Source: Ruminococcaceae bacterium Marseille-P2935 (GTDB lineage Bacteria; Bacillota; Clostridia; Oscillospirales; Ruminococcaceae). From it: DNA of 64,000 nucleotides. The position numbers and the translations under genes are program-made. The notes beneath the pieces are model-generated. The model did no database searches. It was not told the origin of the DNA and was given only the letters and a program-made list of their open reading frames with translations. The stretch is from NCBI GenBank assembly GCA_900104565.1, contig LT629951.1, positions 593,596 to 657,595 on the forward strand. Direction: 5' to 3'. Below, one piece after another: positions 18,430-27,037 of the stretch (position 1 is the first letter of the stretch; the number at the start of each line of letters is the position of its first letter).

Positions 18430-19572
18430 ATGCTGGTATTACGTTCCAATCACCTGCTGCTGGCCGGGGAGAAAAGCCCCCGGACCGGTATGGTGTTTAT
18501 TGACGAGGAAACCGGAAAAATTATTGCTGCGGCACCGGAACTTACGGTTCCGGCAGATGCCAGGGTGATAGAGTTGGGGGAGCAGTATGTGGTACCCGGC
18601 CTGATTGATTGCCACACCCATATGGGGATGGACGGTCCCGGTGGGGATCCGGTGGGGGACCAAAACGAGCCTTATGACCCGGTGGCGCCCCAGCTGCGTG
18701 CTGTGGATGCGGCAGACTTTTTAAGCCGTGGGTTTGAAGCTGCACGCCAAAACGGAATTACTACCGTAGCGGTATTGCCAGGGGCCTACTGTGTGGTGGG
18801 CGGTCAGGTGGGAGTAATCATGACCTATTCTGATCAACTCACCAACCGTATTCTGCGGGAAAACGTCGGCATGAAATGTGCCATGGGTATTCGCCCTCGC
18901 ATGGCGGCAGACGCAGCGGGGATTTCCCCCCAGACCAAAATGGCTGTTGCGGGGATGCTGCGGGAGTCTATGCTGCGGGCTCAAAAAAGCTTACAGAATA
19001 AGGGTGTGCGCCGAGACCTTGCAGCCGAAGGCTGGGCGCCGGTACTGCAAGGCAAAGCACCGCTGCGTGTGCATGCATACCGCGCTTCCGAAATGGCGGT
19101 CGCTATCAAAATTGCCGAAGAGTTTGGTGTGAAAGTAGTATTTGAGCATGGTGCGGAAGCGATGCAGATCAAGGACGAGCTGATTCGCCGGAATATTCCG
19201 GTGGTGTGTACTAACACCTATTTTCGTGCGCCCCAAACCCGTGAGGAGGCAGCCATTGAACCGGAGCTGCCAAGCCGCCTGATGAAGGCTGGCATTCGGG
19301 TGGCGATTTCTACTAACTTCCCCGAAATGGCGGCGGTTTCTCTGACCCAGCTGGCAGCCTTCAATATGAAATATGGCGTCTCCTGGATTCAGGCAATGGA
19401 TTCAATTACCCGTATTCCGGCAGAGATTTTGGGTATTGATGACACGACCGGAACCATTGAGTCCGGCAAATTTGCCGACCTTTCCATCTGGGAGGGGGAC
19501 CCTTTAAGCTGGAACAGCAAGCCGGTTACTGTTATGGTGCACGGCAAGCTGGCCCCCGGAAAGGGGTTGTAA
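18430..19572 (+). CDS. Amidohydrolase-family protein with altered metal site
   Basis: A 380-residue member of the imidazolonepropionase/prolidase-like branch of the amidohydrolase superfamily. The HxH motif is CHTHMGMD (His62, His64), with further likely ligands at His215 (VHAYR) and His240 (FEHGAEA). At the position of the usual metal-site Asp the sequence reads ISTNFPE (Asn296), whereas the next gene has TDHP. The C-terminal beta-sandwich motif GTIESGKFADLSIWEGDPL is normal. It may be catalytically changed or work with its paralogue. The ATG follows AAGGAG by 8 bases, 11 bases after the peptidase gene. Confidence 0.85.
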   Translation: MLVLRSNHLLLAGEKSPRTGMVFIDEETGKIIAAAPELTVPADARVIELGEQYVVPGLIDCHTHMGMDGPGGDPVGDQNEPYDPVAPQLRAVDAADFLSRGFEAARQNGITTVAVLPGAYCVVGGQVGVIMTYSDQLTNRILRENVGMKCAMGIRPRMAADAAGISPQTKMAVAGMLRESMLRAQKSLQNKGVRRDLAAEGWAPVLQGKAPLRVHAYRASEMAVAIKIAEEFGVKVVFEHGAEAMQIKDELIRRNIPVVCTNTYFRAPQTREEAAIEPELPSRLMKAGIRVAISTNFPEMAAVSLTQLAAFNMKYGVSWIQAMDSITRIPAEILGIDDTTGTIESGKFADLSIWEGDPLSWNSKPVTVMVHGKLAPGKGL

Positions 19573-19575
19573 GGA

Positions 19576-20745
19576 ATGCTGCTGATACAAAATGCAAAAG
19601 TTTTAACCGTGACTAACGGTACCTTTCCCAAAGGAGATATTTTAATTGACGGCGGCAAGATCATTCGGGTAGCGGAAAAGATTGACCCACCGGCAGGAGC
19701 AGAATTGCTGGATGCCTGCGGCAGATGGGTCATGCCCGGTATGATTGACTGCCACACCCACTTGGGGCTGGACGAGCTGTACCACTGGGACGATATCAAC
19801 GAACTGAACGAGATGGGAGACCCCATTACGCCGGCGCTGCGCTGTGTGGACGGTTTTTATGCAGATGACCCTGCGGTAATGGACGCCCTGGCAGCCGGTG
19901 TAACCAGCGTGATTGTGCATACCGGCAGTATTCAGGTAATCAGCGGGCAGTCAGCCTCTTATAAGCTGATTCCCTGCAAAGAGACCTCCAAAATGGTTTT
20001 AAACCCCTGTGTGGGGATTAAAGGCGGCTTTGGGGGTACCCCAAAACGCTTTTACTGCAAGCTGCATAAAATTCCTTCTACCCGTATGGGGGAAGCCGCG
20101 GTAATGCGCCAGGCGCTGGCCGACGCCGTCGCCTACCGGGACGGCTGGCGGCCCGAAGGGGACGGCCTTTGGGAGCAGGAAGAAAAACTGAAAGCGCTGC
20201 AGCCGCTCATCAATGGTCAAACTCCCTGGCGGGTGCATGTGTATAAACTGCACGATATTTACACCTGTATGCGGATTGCGGAAGAGTTTGGAATTCGTAT
20301 GGTGCTGGAGCATGGCGGCGAAAGCCCTATGATAGCAAAGCAACTGGCAGAGAAAAATATTTATGTTACCGTGGGCCCCAGCGGGTTTATTGGTTCTGTA
20401 AAGCCCGAAACCTTTTACCCGGTTATTGAGCATGTACAGGAGCTGGAAGATGCGGGAGTTATTTTTAGTTTCCAAACCGATCACCCAATTATTACCGTGG
20501 CGTCGCTGCCCCAGGCAGTGGCAATGCTGGTGCGCAATGGCTTAGACGAAGGGGTGGCGCTGAAAGCGCTCACCATCAATGCGGCTATTATTATGGGCGA
20601 AGAAAAACGTTTGGGCAGCATTGAGCCTGGCAAGGATGCCGACCTGGTAATTGCTACCGGCTCAATATTTGACCATCAAACCTTTGTGGATCAGGTGCTG
20701 ATTAATGGGGAAACCGTATTTGACCGTTTGACTGCAAACGCGTAA
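19576..20745 (+). CDS. Amidohydrolase-family protein
   Basis: A 389-residue paralogue of the preceding protein in the same imidazolonepropionase/prolidase-like amidohydrolase group. The metal-site residues look complete: His60 and His62 (CHTHLGLD), His221 (VHVYK), His246 (LEHGGES) and Asp302 (FQTDHP). The C-terminal GSIEPGKDADLVIATG is typical. Its ATG lies three bases after the upstream stop, so the two are surely cotranscribed. Related proteins hydrolyse Xaa-Pro dipeptides, N-acyl amino acids or cyclic amides; which bond is cut here is not determined by the sequence. Confidence 0.87.
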   Translation: MLLIQNAKVLTVTNGTFPKGDILIDGGKIIRVAEKIDPPAGAELLDACGRWVMPGMIDCHTHLGLDELYHWDDINELNEMGDPITPALRCVDGFYADDPAVMDALAAGVTSVIVHTGSIQVISGQSASYKLIPCKETSKMVLNPCVGIKGGFGGTPKRFYCKLHKIPSTRMGEAAVMRQALADAVAYRDGWRPEGDGLWEQEEKLKALQPLINGQTPWRVHVYKLHDIYTCMRIAEEFGIRMVLEHGGESPMIAKQLAEKNIYVTVGPSGFIGSVKPETFYPVIEHVQELEDAGVIFSFQTDHPIITVASLPQAVAMLVRNGLDEGVALKALTINAAIIMGEEKRLGSIEPGKDADLVIATGSIFDHQTFVDQVLINGETVFDRLTANA

Positions 20746-20858
20746 AATAGCGGTTTACCAACTATTCTTCAGATAAAATAGTACGGTATAAAATACCCTG
20801 GTATTATAAACGCATAAACCTGCCAACGCTTTGGGCTTGTGTGGTAATTGAAAAAACA

Positions 20859-20895
20859 AAATGCCTCCAGACCGTATTAGGCTGGAGGCATTTTT
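20859..20895 (+). terminator. Terminator of the transporter/hydrolase operon
   Basis: An 11-bp stem (AATGCCTCCAG/CTGGAGGCATT) with an 11-base loop is followed by TTTT. Confidence 0.85.
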
Positions 20896-21389
20896 GCATT
20901 ATATTTTACTGAATTGACAAAGTTCCTCTCCACGAGGTATAAACAGGGTAGAGGTACAACAGTGATTGCAGTAATTTTTGAAGCTGGTTCAAAAGAAGAG
21001 CATCGAACTTTTGCCGTTCATGGGTTTAGTTTGTGTATAGCTTTTGATTAAAGCAAAAAATTTTAAAAGGCTGCTACTGAAGCGAACAGCGATTACCAGG
21101 TACCGGCCGATTATTGGAATGATACGCTCACCCTGCAAATATGATATTGCCGTGGCCTTCAAGTTGAAGTCAATCACTGGCCCCACCTTGTAAGGTGTTA
21201 TGAAACAGCTTTTATTGGGTAACGGTAACAGGAAAACGGGGTAATCATTACATGGTTTATGTCTGGCAATAAAAACCGTTGCAGGCATTTTTTATTGCGC
21301 ATAAAGGCAGGAGCCGATAGACAGATCGTCTGCATATCACTTTTTATAACGAAAATACTGGTGACAGCTAGGCTTAAAGGAGAAAACCC
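20896..21389. other. Intergenic stretch, no supported gene
   Basis: A 99-codon minus-strand frame (20989-21288) has no ribosome binding site and I recognise no family in it. The plus-strand gene at 21390 has AAAGGAG right before it; no clear promoter was found. Confidence 0.4.
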
Positions 21390-22853
21390 ATGGCAAGAAT
21401 ATTAGACAATTCAAATTTGCCGCGTAAAAAGTATGGGACAGAGGAACGTATTGATTGGGCTAAGGCTGTGGGCTGCAAAATTCCTTTTGAATATGACGGG
21501 GTAAAAGGAAATTTAACTGTGCTGGAGCACCAAAAAAAGAATTACATTGTAGTGGGATACAACAAAAGAAAAAAACGCTTGCGTACCAACCAGTTAATGG
21601 AGTTTAAAATACGGGATTTGGTGTTAGGTAGCAATCAGTTATTACAAAAACTTGATTTTTCCCAAATTCCGCGTAAAAATGAAAGGTACGATTGGGCGCA
21701 TTCAGCAGGCTGTAAAATTCCTTTTGTTTTTTATGAAACCGAAGGGGAGCTGCAGATTATTTCCTATCAAACAGTGGAGGGAAAGGGCTACCTGACATTA
21801 GAATATTGTGGCCGCCGACACAGGATACGGAATATAAATTTATTAAATGGCAAAATTGCAAAGGCGATTGGGTTTTTCAAAAAGGAATACCAGTATAAAG
21901 TTGGGGACCATATCTTAGAAAAATCGAAGGATTTAACGATTATTGGGCAGAAATATGAGGCTAGTAAAGGGTCGCCTATTTTACGCAAGCTATATTATTA
22001 CCACTGCAATAGATGCGGATATGAGGGATGGGTGGATGAATACTCCCTTTGCAGGTATACGCGCTGCTGCAGCCATTGTGCGGGGAAAGTCGCGCTGGCT
22101 GGAGTGGACGATATTGCCACAGAAGCGCCCTGGATGGCGGATTTCTTTCAGCCCAAGGACAGGCATCTGATTTATAGCCTTCGTAAAAATAGCAGTTACA
22201 AAATTTACCCGGTTTGCCCCAACTGCGGCCGAATACGTGAAACCATGTTTTCCATCGGCACTATTTATAAGCTCCATTCCATTGGATGCCCTAACTGCAG
22301 TGATGGAACCACCTACCCCGAAAAATTTTTAACCGAATTATTCCGCCAGCTAAAGCGGAAGGTGCTGTATCATCCGTCCAGGCGGCAACTACCCTGGTGC
22401 AAGCCTTATGTGTACGACTTTTATTGCCCCAAAACAAACGTAATAGTAGAAATAAACGGGATGCACCATTATCGGGAAGTAGGGCATTACAGCCGCTCTC
22501 TGGCACAGGTACAGGCTGCCGACCGGGCCAAAAAGGCGTTGGCACTGCAAAATGGCATACCGGAGCAAAATTATATACAACTGGATTGCCGGTTCAGCGA
22601 ACTGAATTATATAAAAGAAAGTATTTTACAAAATAAAAAGTTTATGGCAGCCTTTTGTTTTGAAGAAAGCGATATATGCTGGGAAGCTTGTGAAGAGGCA
22701 ACTATGACATCAAATTACTGGAATATTTACCGCTATAAACAAGAACATCCCACTGCCACAAATAAACAGATTGCAGAAATATTCCAGGTATGCAAGTCAA
22801 CCGTTACCAAAGCGCTTAAAAAGGTTATGGCAGAACCTAAGGAAGAAAAATAA
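21390..22853 (+). CDS. Zinc-ribbon, PD-(D/E)XK-nuclease-like, HTH protein
   Basis: A 487-residue protein of unknown role with several readable parts. Two N-terminal repeats (about 13-80 and 95-160) share the pattern (I/Y)DWAxxxGCKIPF. A third, looser unit leads into a four-Cys treble-clef/zinc-ribbon motif (C206xxC209...C227xxC230), and a second ribbon follows (C276xxC279...C300xxC303). At about 335-400 is a Vsr/DUF559-like endonuclease motif: YDFYCPKTNVIVEINGMHHY with Asp343 and Glu354, and then D379..K382. The end (about 455-480) is a helix-turn-helix: TNKQIAEIFQVCKSTVTKALKK. The SD is AAAGGAG. It stands alone between terminators or opposed genes. It may be a site-specific nuclease or regulator; no methyltransferase, transposase or phage gene is nearby. 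Confidence 0.75.
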   Translation: MARILDNSNLPRKKYGTEERIDWAKAVGCKIPFEYDGVKGNLTVLEHQKKNYIVVGYNKRKKRLRTNQLMEFKIRDLVLGSNQLLQKLDFSQIPRKNERYDWAHSAGCKIPFVFYETEGELQIISYQTVEGKGYLTLEYCGRRHRIRNINLLNGKIAKAIGFFKKEYQYKVGDHILEKSKDLTIIGQKYEASKGSPILRKLYYYHCNRCGYEGWVDEYSLCRYTRCCSHCAGKVALAGVDDIATEAPWMADFFQPKDRHLIYSLRKNSSYKIYPVCPNCGRIRETMFSIGTIYKLHSIGCPNCSDGTTYPEKFLTELFRQLKRKVLYHPSRRQLPWCKPYVYDFYCPKTNVIVEINGMHHYREVGHYSRSLAQVQAADRAKKALALQNGIPEQNYIQLDCRFSELNYIKESILQNKKFMAAFCFEESDICWEACEEATMTSNYWNIYRYKQEHPTATNKQIAEIFQVCKSTVTKALKKVMAEPKEEK

Positions 22854-22978
22854 AAGGTGGTTCCTGTATTTTTCCCACGATAAGATATGAAATTCAGCCT
22901 GTTTATTCGGTAGCAGTGGTGAGTGGAAAGCGGCCTGCGGCGCTTAGTTTGAGAAGAGTCATAAGACCAGCCCGGCAC

Positions 22979-23227
22979 TTAAGCACCAGGCTGGTCAGGG
23001 TTAGGAGTATTCGATTTTGTTTTTTTAGCGCTTTGCATGTCGTGGCAGGCTAAGTCTGGGTCATCTGCCAGCGGTATGTCATAAATTTCGTGATAAGATT
23101 CTACTGCGGCTTCATTCACTGGTGCGGCTGGTATCATGCCGGTACATTCTGTGCCCGATGCAACCGAAAAATGGTCCTCATCTGCATCAAGGTCCATATG
23201 AAAAGGCAGCTTGCTTTTAGGTTCCAT
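22979..23227 (-). CDS. Small acidic protein of unknown function
   Basis: 82 residues. The frame is open further upstream, but ATG 23227 has a perfect GGGAGGTG SD, so the protein starts MEPKSKLPFHMDLDADEDHFSVASGTECTGMIPAAP. The middle is rich in Asp and Glu, the tail rich in Lys, Asn and Pro. There is no membrane segment or signal. It is divergent from the GNAT gene with 60 bases between start codons. I do not recognise the family. Confidence 0.7.
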   Translation of the reverse strand: MEPKSKLPFHMDLDADEDHFSVASGTECTGMIPAAPVNEAAVESYHEIYDIPLADDPDLACHDMQSAKKTKSNTPNPDQPGA

Positions 23228-23287
23228 TTTTTCACCTCCCATGTTATTATGGCAGGTAATATAAAAAAAATTCGGAAAGGAATCTGT

Positions 23288-23731
23288 ATGATTGAAATAA
23301 TTCAGATCAAAACAGGAAAGAAACAGTATCTTCCACTGCTGTTGGACGCAGACCCAAGTGAAAAAATGGTTGACCGGTATCTGGAACAGGGGGAAATGTT
23401 TTTGCTTACTGTGAACGGTGTTCCAGCCTGCGAAGCGGTGGTGATAAAAATATCGGATGAAAAGTGCGAACTGAAAAATATTGCTACTGCCAAAGACTAT
23501 CGGCAAAACGGATATGCCGCCCAGATGATTCGGTTTTTGTTCCAGCATTATTCTATGTGCTACAAAACCATGTTGGTGGGCACATCAGAAAGCATGGCGC
23601 CATATTATCAAAAACAAGGCTTTCAGGCCAGCCATGTGGTACATAATTTTTTTACCAATCATTACCCTAAACCAATTTTTGAAGATGGAAAACAGTGTGT
23701 TGATATGATTTATCTGCGTAAAGATTTTTAG
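23288..23731 (+). CDS. GNAT-family N-acetyltransferase
   Basis: A 147-residue acetyl-CoA-dependent acetyltransferase. The cofactor-binding motif is NIATAKDYRQNGYAAQMIRFLFQHY, and the C-terminal strand has PYYQKQGFQASHVVHNFFTNHYPKPI. ATG 23288 follows GGAAAGGAATCT; the frame extends upstream to 23090 through the divergent gene, which is not translated from this start. The last four bases overlap the end of tmcAL on the opposite strand. The acceptor substrate is unknown. Confidence 0.85.
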   Translation: MIEIIQIKTGKKQYLPLLLDADPSEKMVDRYLEQGEMFLLTVNGVPACEAVVIKISDEKCELKNIATAKDYRQNGYAAQMIRFLFQHYSMCYKTMLVGTSESMAPYYQKQGFQASHVVHNFFTNHYPKPIFEDGKQCVDMIYLRKDF

Positions 23732-24909
23732 CGCACCGAATTGCGGGTATAATCGTAACCGCAGGGCAAAACCTTTGGAAGAGCAAGAGTAAACAAATCA
23801 GTACAACGGCTTTCTAAAGCTGCATAGCGGGCGCAAAGCCCGCCCTGCCCTTCCAGTTTGGCCAGCTGGTGCGAAAGAGGAAGGGTAGCTGTTTTGCGTG
23901 CCAGCGCCAAAATTTCGCGGCCCTTTGGGTTGCACCCCAAAACCCGCAGGTAAGGCGGGGGCACCATGGCGTCCTGGGCGGTAAGCCCCAGATAAGCGGA
24001 ATAAACAATACGCCGCAGCCGCGCCAGAGGATACCGCTTGGTCTTGCAGTTTTCCAAAAGTTCAGGGAGGCTGGCAGAGGATCGTATCGCTTTGTAAAGC
24101 CGGTTTTCCAATCCCTCCGAAATATCGGGAAGCAAAAGCAGTTCCTCCGGGGACATGCTGCGCAGCTTTGCCAATACAGCGGTATTCAAGGCGTCCGGGT
24201 TTGCAGGGGCAAGTCCATTTTTTTGCGCTTGTTCATAAATTTTTGCAGCGGCAGCCGGAACAAATCCATCCCAGCTTTCGGGTCCGCCTTTTTCCCGAAG
24301 GGAGGAGGCGCTTGCAATACCGTCCTGCGGCTTTTGGCTGTGATGCCCTGCACCCCGGCGCTTAATGGTAAGAGGGGTCATAGCAAACCCTCGCTCTGCA
24401 ATCTGCCGCAGGTATTCGACGCCCAGCGTATTGTTGGGGCTTTCTAATATAACCGCAGTTTCTTTTCCATAAATTTCATCCACAGCCAGTGTGCGGGCAG
24501 CGGCAAAGGATAACCCACGTTCCAAATGCTTTTTCATAGCATTTTCCACCACAGGGTCCGAAACAGCTTTAGCCGCCTTTTGTAAGACAGCTGCATCACC
24601 GCATTCACTGCCGAAACTGATGGCGTCTACGCAGCCTAAGGCTCCTAAAATAGATACCGCGCCAAACGCAAACCGTTGGGCTGTAGCCATAGCGTAAGGG
24701 GTCGGCAGTTCCAGCACCAAATCAGCGCCGCAGCAAAGGGCCGCGTTTGCCCGCTCTCCTTTTTCCAAAGCTGCAGGACCGCCGCGCTGCACAAAATTAG
24801 GGCTCATTACAGCCACAATGTATTCGGCGCCTAAACGGCGAGTCATGGCAAGCTGATATTCATGCCCATTATGAAAGGGATTATATTCCGCAATAACACC
24901 ACAGATCAT
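23728..24909 (-). CDS. tmcAL: tRNA(Met) cytidine acetate ligase
   Basis: ATP-dependent ligase that makes N4-acetylcytidine at the wobble position of elongator tRNA-Met using acetate. 393 residues. The nucleotidyltransferase-like N-terminus is MICGVIAEYNPFHNGHEYQLAMTRR (HxGH-type motif), then MSPNFVQRGGPA. The middle segment LESPNNTLGVEYLRQI, GAGHHSQ and the C-terminal R-rich domain fit the YlbM/TmcAL family. It is divergent from ackA, an interesting pairing because both enzymes handle acetate activation. Confidence 0.93.
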   Translation of the reverse strand: MICGVIAEYNPFHNGHEYQLAMTRRLGAEYIVAVMSPNFVQRGGPAALEKGERANAALCCGADLVLELPTPYAMATAQRFAFGAVSILGALGCVDAISFGSECGDAAVLQKAAKAVSDPVVENAMKKHLERGLSFAAARTLAVDEIYGKETAVILESPNNTLGVEYLRQIAERGFAMTPLTIKRRGAGHHSQKPQDGIASASSLREKGGPESWDGFVPAAAAKIYEQAQKNGLAPANPDALNTAVLAKLRSMSPEELLLLPDISEGLENRLYKAIRSSASLPELLENCKTKRYPLARLRRIVYSAYLGLTAQDAMVPPPYLRVLGCNPKGREILALARKTATLPLSHQLAKLEGQGGLCARYAALESRCTDLFTLALPKVLPCGYDYTRNSVR

Positions 24910-25021
24910 GGAAAATAGCCGCTCCTTTCCCGATTAACCTTGAAATTTAGGTGATATTGTAATAATATAAGTATAGTTGCTTTACGTCAAGAAGCAGAAA
25001 AATTGGAGGTAGTTTTTAAAG

Positions 25022-26224
25022 ATGAAGGTATTGGTAATCAATGCGGGTAGTTCTTCCTTAAAATACCAGCTGATTGATATGGAAAACGAGCTGGTTTTGG
25101 CAAAGGGAAATTGTGAGCGGATTGGGATCGAAGGAGGCAAAATCAGCCATAAAACTTTTGATGGCAGGGCTTATACCGCGGACGTGGAGTTTCCGACCCA
25201 CACCGAGGCGTTTATGAAACTTACCGAGGTCCTGACAAAGGGCGATGCGGCTGTAATTTCTGATTTAAAAGAAATTTCTGCGATTGGCCATCGTGTGGTG
25301 CAGGGAGCTGAAAAATTTAGCCAGTCTGTACTGATTACCGACGAGGTTCTACAAGCAATTATTGATGTAGCTGACCTGGCTCCGCTACATAATCCGGCCC
25401 ATGTTTTGGCAATTCGGGCCTGCCAGAAGGTATTTGATGCTTGTGTACCGCAAGTTGCAGTATTTGATACAGCGTTCCACCAGACTATGCCTAAAAAGGC
25501 ATATATTTTTGGCATTCCCTATGAATACTATGAAAAATACCATATCCGCCGTTATGGCTTCCATGGTACTAGCCATCGTTATGTGTCCGCTCGTTATGCC
25601 AAAATAACCGGAAATAAATTACAGGGCAGAAAAGTGATTACCTGCCATTTGGGTAACGGTTCTTCCATAGCTGCCATTAAAGACGGAAAATGTGTTGATA
25701 CTTCCATGGGCCTTACCCCGTTGGATGGCTTTATTATGGGCTCCCGTTCGGGCGGTATTGACCCTTCGGTTATTACATTCCTGCAGGAAAAAGAGGGTTG
25801 GTCCCCCAAAGAGACCAGCGATGTCCTGAATAAACAATCTGGCTTCCTTGGAATTTCAGGGGTTTCCAGCGACAGCCGTGACGTTACCGCAGCTGCTGAA
25901 GCAGGCAACGAGCGCGCTAAGCTGACGTTAGAGATTGTATGGTATCAGATTACTAAATTTATTGGCTCCTATGCTGCTGCCATGGGCGGGGTTGATACGA
26001 TTATTTTCACCGGCGGCATTGGCGAAAATGTAGCCACTCTGCGCCGTGAGGTATGCTCCAATTTAGAGTATATGGGCGTTAAATTTGATGATGCAGCCAA
26101 CAATCAGTTTAACAGTACCGAACACATCATTTCTGCCAAAGATTCCAAGGTTGATGTTTGGATTATTCCTACCAATGAGGAACTGCTGATTGCCCGTGAT
26201 ACCAAAGAACTGGTAGAAGGTTAA
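25022..26224 (+). CDS. ackA: Acetate kinase
   Basis: Interconverts acetyl phosphate plus ADP with acetate plus ATP, the main ATP-yielding step of anaerobic acetate fermentation. 400 residues. Signatures are MKVLVINAGSSSLKYQLID at the start, HRVVQGAEKF, FDTAFHQTMP, RRYGFHGTSHRYV, CHLGNGSSIAAI and FTGGIGENVATLRR. GGAGG lies 13-17 bases before the ATG. No pta is adjacent within the window. It is closed by the terminator at 26372. Confidence 0.97.
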   Translation: MKVLVINAGSSSLKYQLIDMENELVLAKGNCERIGIEGGKISHKTFDGRAYTADVEFPTHTEAFMKLTEVLTKGDAAVISDLKEISAIGHRVVQGAEKFSQSVLITDEVLQAIIDVADLAPLHNPAHVLAIRACQKVFDACVPQVAVFDTAFHQTMPKKAYIFGIPYEYYEKYHIRRYGFHGTSHRYVSARYAKITGNKLQGRKVITCHLGNGSSIAAIKDGKCVDTSMGLTPLDGFIMGSRSGGIDPSVITFLQEKEGWSPKETSDVLNKQSGFLGISGVSSDSRDVTAAAEAGNERAKLTLEIVWYQITKFIGSYAAAMGGVDTIIFTGGIGENVATLRREVCSNLEYMGVKFDDAANNQFNSTEHIISAKDSKVDVWIIPTNEELLIARDTKELVEG

Positions 26225-26371
26225 TTCAGCGGCTGTAACATAGTGGCATAAAAAACGATTCTCTCTAAATCGCTGTAGGCAGGCTTTCAGTTGCCCGTTT
26301 GCACCTTTTTGTGTTGGCATTGTAAAAAAGCCCCTTGAGGTAAAAAAAGGTTTCATTCAAAAAGCGAATAC
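26225..26371. other. Intergenic stretch after ackA
   Basis: No gene visible. It leads into the terminator hairpin. Confidence 0.4.
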
Positions 26372-26407
26372 AAAAAAGCCGGCAAAGAACTTCTTTGCCG
26401 GCTTTTT
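26372..26407 (+). terminator. Terminator of ackA
   Basis: A 16-bp stem (AAAAAAGCCGGCAAAG/CTTTGCCGGCTTTTT) with a 5-base loop and T-runs. It can act on both strands. Confidence 0.85.
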
Positions 26408-26550
26408 CTTGCGAAGCAACAAGGTTCTAGAGTACCCGCCTGCCATCTTTGATGGCGTTTGCGGCTCAGGTTCTTATTGTGCAAATGATAAGAGTTTTTG
26501 AAAAACTGACAGTTCTTTCATGGCAGTAAAAAATTCTACTTTAGAAAGAA

Positions 26551-26760
26551 CTAATCCCGCACATGAACAGAATCGGTATCACGGAATAACAGAGATACTG
26601 CCCAGATACCAGCCAGGGCTACTAAGGTGTAGACAATGCGGCTTAGCATTGCGCCAGTGCCGCCAAACAGCCATGCTACTACGTCAAACTGGAAAATACC
26701 TATAGCACCCCAGTTGAGTGCACCGATAATAACCAGAACGAGAGCAATTTTATCAAGCAT
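26551..26760 (-). CDS. DUF378 small membrane protein
   Basis: 69 residues with two hydrophobic segments (about 5-22 and 42-60). The start MLDKIALVLVIIGALNWGAIGIFQFDVVAWLFGG is the DUF378 (YuzA-like) signature. It has an AAAGGAG SD. The function is unknown. It is monocistronic. Confidence 0.9.
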   Translation of the reverse strand: MLDKIALVLVIIGALNWGAIGIFQFDVVAWLFGGTGAMLSRIVYTLVALAGIWAVSLLFRDTDSVHVRD

Positions 26761-26981
26761 CTGAATTCAACTCCTTTTGTATTCATACATTTTGAATTAC
26801 TGCTAGCTATATTAAAGTCAATTTGTCACGCATCGGTAGTATTTGATTTACTTTGATTGATTATGCAGATTTATAAAAAATTATTTAATATAAATAACAA
26901 CAAACTTTTTATATTGGCCTTGAAATTATATGTTAGGGAAAAGACCATGGCAGAAACTAGTTCATCCTGTTTAGTTTATGC

Positions 26982-27037
26982 AATATCGAATAACAAAAAA
27001 CGCTGCACCACTGCAGCGTTTTTTGTTATTCGATATT
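26982..27037. terminator. 26-bp perfect inverted repeat, bidirectional terminator
   Basis: Arms at 26982-27007 and 27012-27037 match perfectly, with loop CCAC. The core ACGCTGCA/TGCAGCGT is followed on each strand by six T residues, a good terminator in both directions. The outer part repeats the last codons and stop of the Crp/Fnr gene. Confidence 0.8.

Noticed and set aside
20989-21288. 99-codon minus-strand frame between the hydrolase operon and the zinc-ribbon gene
   Set aside because: No SD; some coding-like residues in the middle but no family recognised and no supporting context.
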